Shown here: positions 13,387 through 17,270 of the stretch, piece after piece
Layout of the letters: each line of letters opens with the position of its first letter
How positions within the stretch are numbered: the first letter of the stretch is position 1
Assembly (NCBI GenBank): GCA_050742255.1
Contig: JBOGHU010000010.1
Coordinates: 1-17,270 of the forward strand
Reading direction: 5' to 3'
DNA length: 17,270 bases
From: JBOGHU01 sp050742255
Lineage (GTDB): Bacteria; Actinomycetota; Acidimicrobiia; Acidimicrobiales; CADCSY01
Translations under genes and position numbers: made by a program
Notes under the pieces: model-generated
Database searches by the model: none
What the model was told of the DNA's origin: nothing
Seen by the model: the letters and a program-made list of their open reading frames with translations, nothing else

Positions 13387-14152
13387 GGAACCCCCCCTCC
13401 TGCTCCATGCCGGCTCTCGTCATGCTGGCTCCCGTGCAGGCGGCGAAGACGTCGTCGAGGCTCACCGCCCCCGGGACCGACGCCTTGAGGGCCTGGGGGT
13501 CGCCGAGGGCGACCAGGCGCCCGAGGTGCATGATCCCCAGCCCGTCGCACAGCTCCTCCGCCTCCTCCATGTAATGGGTGGTGAGGACCATGGTGGTCGC
13601 GTGGTGCTGGCGTAGGCGGCGGAGCTGGTCCCACACGGAGCGCCGAGCGACCGGGTCGAGGCCCACGGTGGGCTCGTCGAGGAAGAGCACCGGCGGGCGG
13701 TGGAGCATGGCCTGGACCACCTCGAGGCGCCGGATCATGCCACCCGAGTACACCCGTACCAGCCGGTGGGCGGCCTGCTCCAGCCCGGTGAGGGCCAGGG
13801 CTTCGTCGATCCGGGACCGGCGCTGGGCACGGGGGACCCGGTGGAGGCGGCACGACACCAGCAGGTTCTCGTACCCGGTGAGGGACCCGTCGGCGGACAG
13901 GAGCTGGGGCACGTAACCGATGGATCCCCGGACGAGGGACGCCTGGCGCCCGACGTCGAAGCCGGCCACCCTCGCCCGACCGGCCGAGGGGGTCAGGAGG
14001 GTGATGAGCATCTTGAGCGCGGTGGTCTTGCCCGCCCCGTTGGGGCCGAGGAGGCCGAAGAGGCTCCCCTGCTCGATGGAGAGGTCGAGGTGGTCCACGG
14101 CCACCGACGCGCCGAAGCGGCGGGTCAGGCCGGCGGTCTCGACGGCGATCAC
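13343..14152 (-). CDS. ABC transporter ATP-binding subunit (DrrA-like)
   Basis: A 269-residue ABC ATPase: Walker A GPNGAGKT (36-43), Q-loop VPQ (81-83), signature YSGGMIRR (135-142), Walker B VLFLDEP (155-161), D-loop GLDP and switch H193. The C-terminal ~45 residues are like the DrrA extension (GDPQALKA...SLDDVF). The frame is open much further upstream, but the GTG at 14152 forms a GTGA overlap with the MarR stop and has GAGGAGG upstream, so I take it as start; a GTG one codon earlier is possible. The order MarR-ATPase-permease is common for multidrug or lipid export. ATP hydrolysis to power export is firm at family level. Confidence 0.94.
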   Translation of the reverse strand: MIAVETAGLTRRFGASVAVDHLDLSIEQGSLFGLLGPNGAGKTTALKMLITLLTPSAGRARVAGFDVGRQASLVRGSIGYVPQLLSADGSLTGYENLLVSCRLHRVPRAQRRSRIDEALALTGLEQAAHRLVRVYSGGMIRRLEVVQAMLHRPPVLFLDEPTVGLDPVARRSVWDQLRRLRQHHATTMVLTTHYMEEAEELCDGLGIMHLGRLVALGDPQALKASVPGAVSLDDVFAACTGASMTRAGMEQEGGFRDVARTRRAVRRMA

Positions 14153-14634
14153 CACCGCCTGGCCCCCTCCTCGTCCGCCTCGAAGAGCCGTCCCAGCGTG
14201 GCCATGGCCGCCGAGAGCTGGGCCAGCTCCGCCGGGGGCACCCGGGCCAGCGTCTCGGCCAGGCGGGCCCGGGTGGCCCCCAGGGCCCGCTCGAGCTCCC
14301 GGGACCCTGCCGGCGTGAGGGTCAGCGCCACCCGGCGCCGCTCGGCCGGGTCCCGGGACCGCTCCAGCCGGCCGCCGCGGACCAGGCGCTCTACCAGAGC
14401 AGACGCCGAGGGGAGGCCCACCCCGAGCTGAGCGGCCAGCTCGGAGAGGCTCCCCCCTGGCCGTCGGCGGACGAAGAGCAGGGCCCGCAGCTGGGGCACC
14501 GACAGCGAGGGGGAGCGGTGGCTGCGCGTCTGTTGGCGGACCCAGCGCATGGCCCGGGGGAGCACCTCGAGGACCTGCTGGGCGCAGGCCTGGACGTCCT
14601 GGGCCACCGCTGCGGACGAGGGCGCTGGTGACAT
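14149..14634 (-). CDS. MarR-family transcriptional regulator
   Basis: A 161-residue winged-helix regulator: N-terminal dimer helix (about 10-40), LSVPQLRALLFVRRRPGGSL, LSELAAQLGVGLPSASALVE recognition helix, RLVRGGRLERSRDPAERRRV wing with the DxRR-like arginines, and a C-terminal dimer helix. MarR dimers are usually repressors released by small aromatic or lipophilic ligands. ATG with GGAGA 10 nt upstream. Its stop overlaps the ABC ATPase start, so it is the first gene of the export operon and most likely its autoregulator. An 8-bp inverted repeat overlaps its promoter and start codon. Confidence 0.92.
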   Translation of the reverse strand: MSPAPSSAAVAQDVQACAQQVLEVLPRAMRWVRQQTRSHRSPSLSVPQLRALLFVRRRPGGSLSELAAQLGVGLPSASALVERLVRGGRLERSRDPAERRRVALTLTPAGSRELERALGATRARLAETLARVPPAELAQLSAAMATLGRLFEADEEGARRW

Positions 14635-14668
14635 GATTCGTCTCCGAAGAGTTAGATAAGCGAATCAT
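14633..14668. promoter_or_regulatory. MarR operator and -10 box
   Basis: ATGATTCG (14633-14640) and CGAATCAT (14661-14668) are perfect 8-bp inverted arms 20 bases apart. On the minus strand the outer arm overlaps TATGAT (14669-14664), a good -10 box, and the inner arm overlaps the marR ATG. The spacer holds TTAGATAAG, similar in look to AT-rich MarR sites. In a region this GC-rich the AT-rich block stands out. I find no good -35. Confidence 0.55.
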
Positions 14669-14779
14669 ACAGGCCCCAGGCGACCCGAGAGGGCGGAATC
14701 CTCACGCCCCCTGCCTGCCCCGTCGACAGAGGTAGGCTCAAGAGGTGGGCGCGACGACGGTCCCACCTCGTGGTGAGGG

Positions 14780-15766
14780 ATGACGGAGCGGGATGTGTCA
14801 GCCGGTCAGAGCGCCGGGGGTCGGCGACCGATGCGTGTCGGCGACATCGACATCGAGATCCCCGACGGCATGCCGTGGTCCCGAGGCGTGCGAGACCGGC
14901 GGCTGCGGCGGGTCGACCGGTACGACCGGCGGGCCCAGCTCACCGCCTACGAGACGCTGACGCCCACGGGAACGGTACGGCTCACCTTCCGCGTCGTCGA
15001 CGATCGGCGGTTCCGGTTCAATCCCGGCCAGTTCGTCGGCATCCAGGCCGACGTCCCCAACTTCGGGGTGCGGAAGACCCCGTACTGCATCATCTCTGCT
15101 CCCGGCGAGGACCGGGCCTTCCAGCTCCTGGTGCGGCTCGTCCCCGAGGGGCCGTTGTCCTACTACCTCGCCGACCTGAGCATCGGTGACGTCATCCACT
15201 TCCGCGGGCCCAACGGGCGGTCGATGGTCCCCAAGGAGGACGACACCGAGCTGGTCCTCCTCGCCACCGGGGTGGGCGTGGGGCCGTTCCTGTCGCTGGC
15301 CCTCCACCTCCTCGGCCAGGGCTTCGACCGGCGCATCCAGCTGCTCTGGGGCCTTCGCCTGAAGGAGGACATCTGCCTCCTCGAGGAGCTCGACGCCATC
15401 AGCCGCTCCGAGGCCTTCAGCTACCGGATCTCGCTCTCCCGGCCCGAGGGCGAGTGGGCGGGTCTCCGCGGTCGTCTGACCGAGTCGGTCCCGCCGCTGC
15501 TGGGGTCGTTGGACAACAAGCACTTCTACCTCGTCGGCAATGGCGCCATGATCGAGGAGATGGGCGCCGCCCTGTCCGACCTCGGCGTCTCCAAGAACCT
15601 CATCTACGAGGAGCGCTACTTCAACGTCAAGTACCGGCCGGACCCCGCCGTCGTCGACGAGATCCGCCGGCGCTTCGTGGCCCGCGATCTCGCCTCGCCC
15701 CTCGAGATCAGGGAGGCGATCGAGCGCAAGCAGCTCGAGTGGCGGCAGGCGCGGGGCGGCGGCTGA
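14780..15766 (+). CDS. FNR-type FAD/NAD(P)-binding oxidoreductase
   Basis: A 328-residue ferredoxin-NADP+ reductase-fold protein. The N-terminal beta barrel binds FAD: FNPGQFVGI (80-88) and RKTPYCIIS (98-106), the family's R-x-Y-S/T region, and GPLSYYL (124-130). The C-terminal part binds NAD(P): ATGVGVGPFLS (162-172), LLWGLRLKED (188-197) and YLVGNGAM (250-257). The last 40 residues (DEIRRRFVARDL, EIREAIERKQLEW) are a helical extension not usual for the family. It would transfer electrons between NAD(P)H and a ferredoxin or flavodoxin. The ATG at 14780 has GAGGG directly against it; the in-frame GTG at 14795 has GGAG at a better 6-nt spacing and may be the true start. Confidence 0.9.
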   Translation: MTERDVSAGQSAGGRRPMRVGDIDIEIPDGMPWSRGVRDRRLRRVDRYDRRAQLTAYETLTPTGTVRLTFRVVDDRRFRFNPGQFVGIQADVPNFGVRKTPYCIISAPGEDRAFQLLVRLVPEGPLSYYLADLSIGDVIHFRGPNGRSMVPKEDDTELVLLATGVGVGPFLSLALHLLGQGFDRRIQLLWGLRLKEDICLLEELDAISRSEAFSYRISLSRPEGEWAGLRGRLTESVPPLLGSLDNKHFYLVGNGAMIEEMGAALSDLGVSKNLIYEERYFNVKYRPDPAVVDEIRRRFVARDLASPLEIREAIERKQLEWRQARGGG

Positions 15767-15863
15767 GGGAGCGGCACCGCCAGCCAGGTGGCACCCGGCG
15801 GCTCGAACGGGGGGGTGGTGGCATCCGCGCGCGCGGCCGGGGGTTCTGCCACGATTTCGGCCC

Positions 15864-17195
15864 ATGGGACGGGGCAACCGGCAGCGGCGAGCGGAGAAGC
15901 AGCGCCGACGGGCGCGAGCGGCAGGTCAGAGGTCGCATCACGCCGACCGACGGCTGACCGGCGGGGACACCGAGGAGCTGCTGGCCGCCGCGGCCTCTGC
16001 CCTACGGACCGGGGACGACGTCGCCCTCGAGGCCCTGCTCACCCTCCTCGACGGCGACGGGCCGGGCTGGCGCCGGCTCGTCTCCCGGGCCCTGGCCGGC
16101 TTCCTCGACCGGGCGGTGGCGACCGCCTGGTCGGTCGGCTGGCAGCCGGCGGACCTGGTCCGGGTGGGCGAGCGCCAGCTCGGGTATTGCGTGGCCGGGC
16201 TGGTGGTCGACGCCATCGCGTCCGAGGCGCGGAGCTACCTCGGCCTCGGCAGTGCCGTCGACCCGGCGTGGGCCGACCAGCTCGGGGCCGCCGGGGCACA
16301 GGTGTGGTGGGACGAGCAGCTTCCCCACCTCGAGCAGTGGGCGGGGCGCGAGGGTCTGTCGTGGCGCGCCGCCCTGCGTGCCGGCGTGGAGGTCCTGTCG
16401 TTTCTGGCCAACGTGCCCGCTCTGCCCCGCCTGGGGCCGCCGCCCCAGGAGTGGGGGGTGCGCGGGCGGCCCGGCCCCCGTCGGCAGGCGGGCGACGCCA
16501 AGGTCCTGGGCCGGGTGCGGGCGCTGCTGGCCAAGGCGGAGTCGACCCAGTTCCCCGAGGAGGCGGAGGCGCTCAGCGCCAAGGCCCAGGAGCTGATGGC
16601 CCGCCATGCCATCGACGTGGCGATGATCGAGGCGTCCCACGGTGCCGGAGAGGAGCCGGCGGGCCGCCGCCTGGGCGTCGACCCTCCCTACGCCGCCGGC
16701 AAGGCGCACCTGCTGTCGCAGATCGCCCAGGTCAACCGGTGCCGGGCCGTGTGGTCCAAGGCCCTGGGCTTCTCCACCGTGTTCGGCTACCCGCTGGACC
16801 TCGACGCGGTCGAGGTCCTCTACACGTCGCTGCTGGTGCAGGCGACGTCGGCCATGGTGTCGGCGGGGCGCCAGCGTGACGCCCGGGGCCGGTCACGGAC
16901 CCGCTCCTTCCGGTCGTCGTTCATGGTGGCCTACGCGGTGCGGATCGGCGAGCGGTTGCGCGCGGCGGCGGCGTCGGGCGTGGCCGCCGCCGCCGAGGTC
17001 CACGGGTCGAGCCTCCTGCCCGTCCTGGCCGGCCGGGAGGATGCCGTCGCCGGGGCCTGTGACGCCGCCTTCCCCGAGATGACCCGGCACGCCCTGGCCA
17101 TCACCAACCCGACGGGCTGGGTGGCGGGCCGCGCCGCCGCCGAGGTGGCCTCGCTGTCGGTCCACGAGCAGGTGGCGTCGGGCGCCATCGCCTGA
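15864..17195 (+). CDS. DUF2786 domain-containing protein
   Basis: A 443-residue soluble protein. The first 30 residues are strongly basic (RGNRQRRAEKQRRRARAAG), as in nucleic-acid binding tails. Residues about 40-190 are helical and unassigned. DUF2786 lies at 211-255 (KVLGRVRALLAKAESTQFPE, then EAEALSAKAQELMARHAIDV). The region after it (about 275-395, with AQVNRCRAVW, FGYPLDLDAVEVLYTSLL and FMVAYAVRIGERL) matches the C-terminal domain usually paired with DUF2786. No function is established for the family; phage and plasmid members exist. ATG start without a clear ribosome binding site. The gene stands alone after the FNR gene (97-bp gap). Confidence 0.88.
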   Translation: MGRGNRQRRAEKQRRRARAAGQRSHHADRRLTGGDTEELLAAAASALRTGDDVALEALLTLLDGDGPGWRRLVSRALAGFLDRAVATAWSVGWQPADLVRVGERQLGYCVAGLVVDAIASEARSYLGLGSAVDPAWADQLGAAGAQVWWDEQLPHLEQWAGREGLSWRAALRAGVEVLSFLANVPALPRLGPPPQEWGVRGRPGPRRQAGDAKVLGRVRALLAKAESTQFPEEAEALSAKAQELMARHAIDVAMIEASHGAGEEPAGRRLGVDPPYAAGKAHLLSQIAQVNRCRAVWSKALGFSTVFGYPLDLDAVEVLYTSLLVQATSAMVSAGRQRDARGRSRTRSFRSSFMVAYAVRIGERLRAAAASGVAAAAEVHGSSLLPVLAGREDAVAGACDAAFPEMTRHALAITNPTGWVAGRAAAEVASLSVHEQVASGAIA

Positions 17196-17206
17196 GACGG
17201 CCAGCG

Positions 17207-17224
17207 CCGCCCCCGGACGGGCGG
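17207..17224. terminator. GC hairpin after DUF2786 gene
   Basis: CCGCCC (17207-17212) pairs with GGGCGG (17219-17224) around a 6-base loop, 12 bases after the stop. No T run follows, so it would be an actinobacterial-type U-less terminator at best. Confidence 0.3.
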
Positions 17225-17227
17225 GTC

Positions 17228-17244
17228 CCCGGCCCGGGGCCGGG
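17228..17244. terminator. Second GC hairpin at window end
   Basis: CCCGGCC-cgg-GGCCGGG, a perfect 7-bp stem with a 3-base loop. It follows the first hairpin by 3 bases, so the two could act in tandem. Extreme GC content makes chance pairing likely. Confidence 0.3.
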
Positions 17245-17270
17245 CCCGGCGGCGCCCCCCGGCCCGGGCT

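Noticed and set aside
14153..14668. Long N-terminal extension of the ABC ATPase frame up to 14668
   Set aside because: It is Pro/Gly/Arg-rich shadow over the MarR gene; the ABC fold begins right after the GTG at 14152, which overlaps the MarR stop.
14766..14778. CCTC-gtggt-GAGG hairpin that could hide the ribosome binding site of the FNR gene
   Set aside because: Only four pairs, and the start codon itself is uncertain; too weak to call a regulator.

Overview
The window is very GC-rich and uses GTG starts often. Its gene content (SNF2 helicase plus SWIM-domain partner, SufR-like regulator, DUF2786 protein, relics of a folP-gpgS pair) points to a high-GC actinomycete, possibly of the Acidimicrobiia. 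That placement is inferred from gene style and composition, not from a marker gene. I see no rRNA, tRNA, CRISPR array, insertion sequence or phage gene.

Layout. (1) 1-4.9 kb: a small unknown protein, a frameshifted ChaB relic, and a minus-strand pair of a 1053-aa SNF2-family ATPase followed 2 nt later by a SWIM zinc-finger protein; a scrap of a minimal nucleotidyltransferase follows. (2) 4.9-8.5 kb: a SufR-like regulator with a cysteine-rich C-terminus, divergent from doxX-like and folE genes across a compact double promoter with a palindrome at the predicted start site. Downstream of folE lie collapsed remnants that read like the 3' end of folP and a gutted gpgS, then an intact ferredoxin-reductase-type flavoprotein. 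(3) 8.5-11.5 kb: a decay zone with a DUF1330 pseudogene, a TetR gene broken by one base, one intact methyltransferase, VapB and VapC scraps, a second methyltransferase without its 5' part, and the C-terminal tail of a BBE-type flavoprotein oxidase. (4) 11.5-17.2 kb: largely intact genes: SRPBCC protein, lipoprotein, a MarR-ABC ATPase-ABC-2 permease operon with a likely autoregulatory operator, an FNR-type reductase and a DUF2786 protein.

Working together: the MarR/ABC trio looks like a self-regulated exporter operon, with stop/start overlaps between its genes. The SufR-like regulator probably controls the doxX-folE transcript and perhaps itself. The SNF2 and SWIM genes are very probably co-translated. 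I do not see a convincing new multi-gene system. The most notable feature is how many genes (about nine) are broken or cut down in one 17-kb stretch while their neighbours are intact. Several of the breaks are single-base changes in G or C runs, so sequencing error must be excluded for those; the multi-residue deletions are harder to explain that way.
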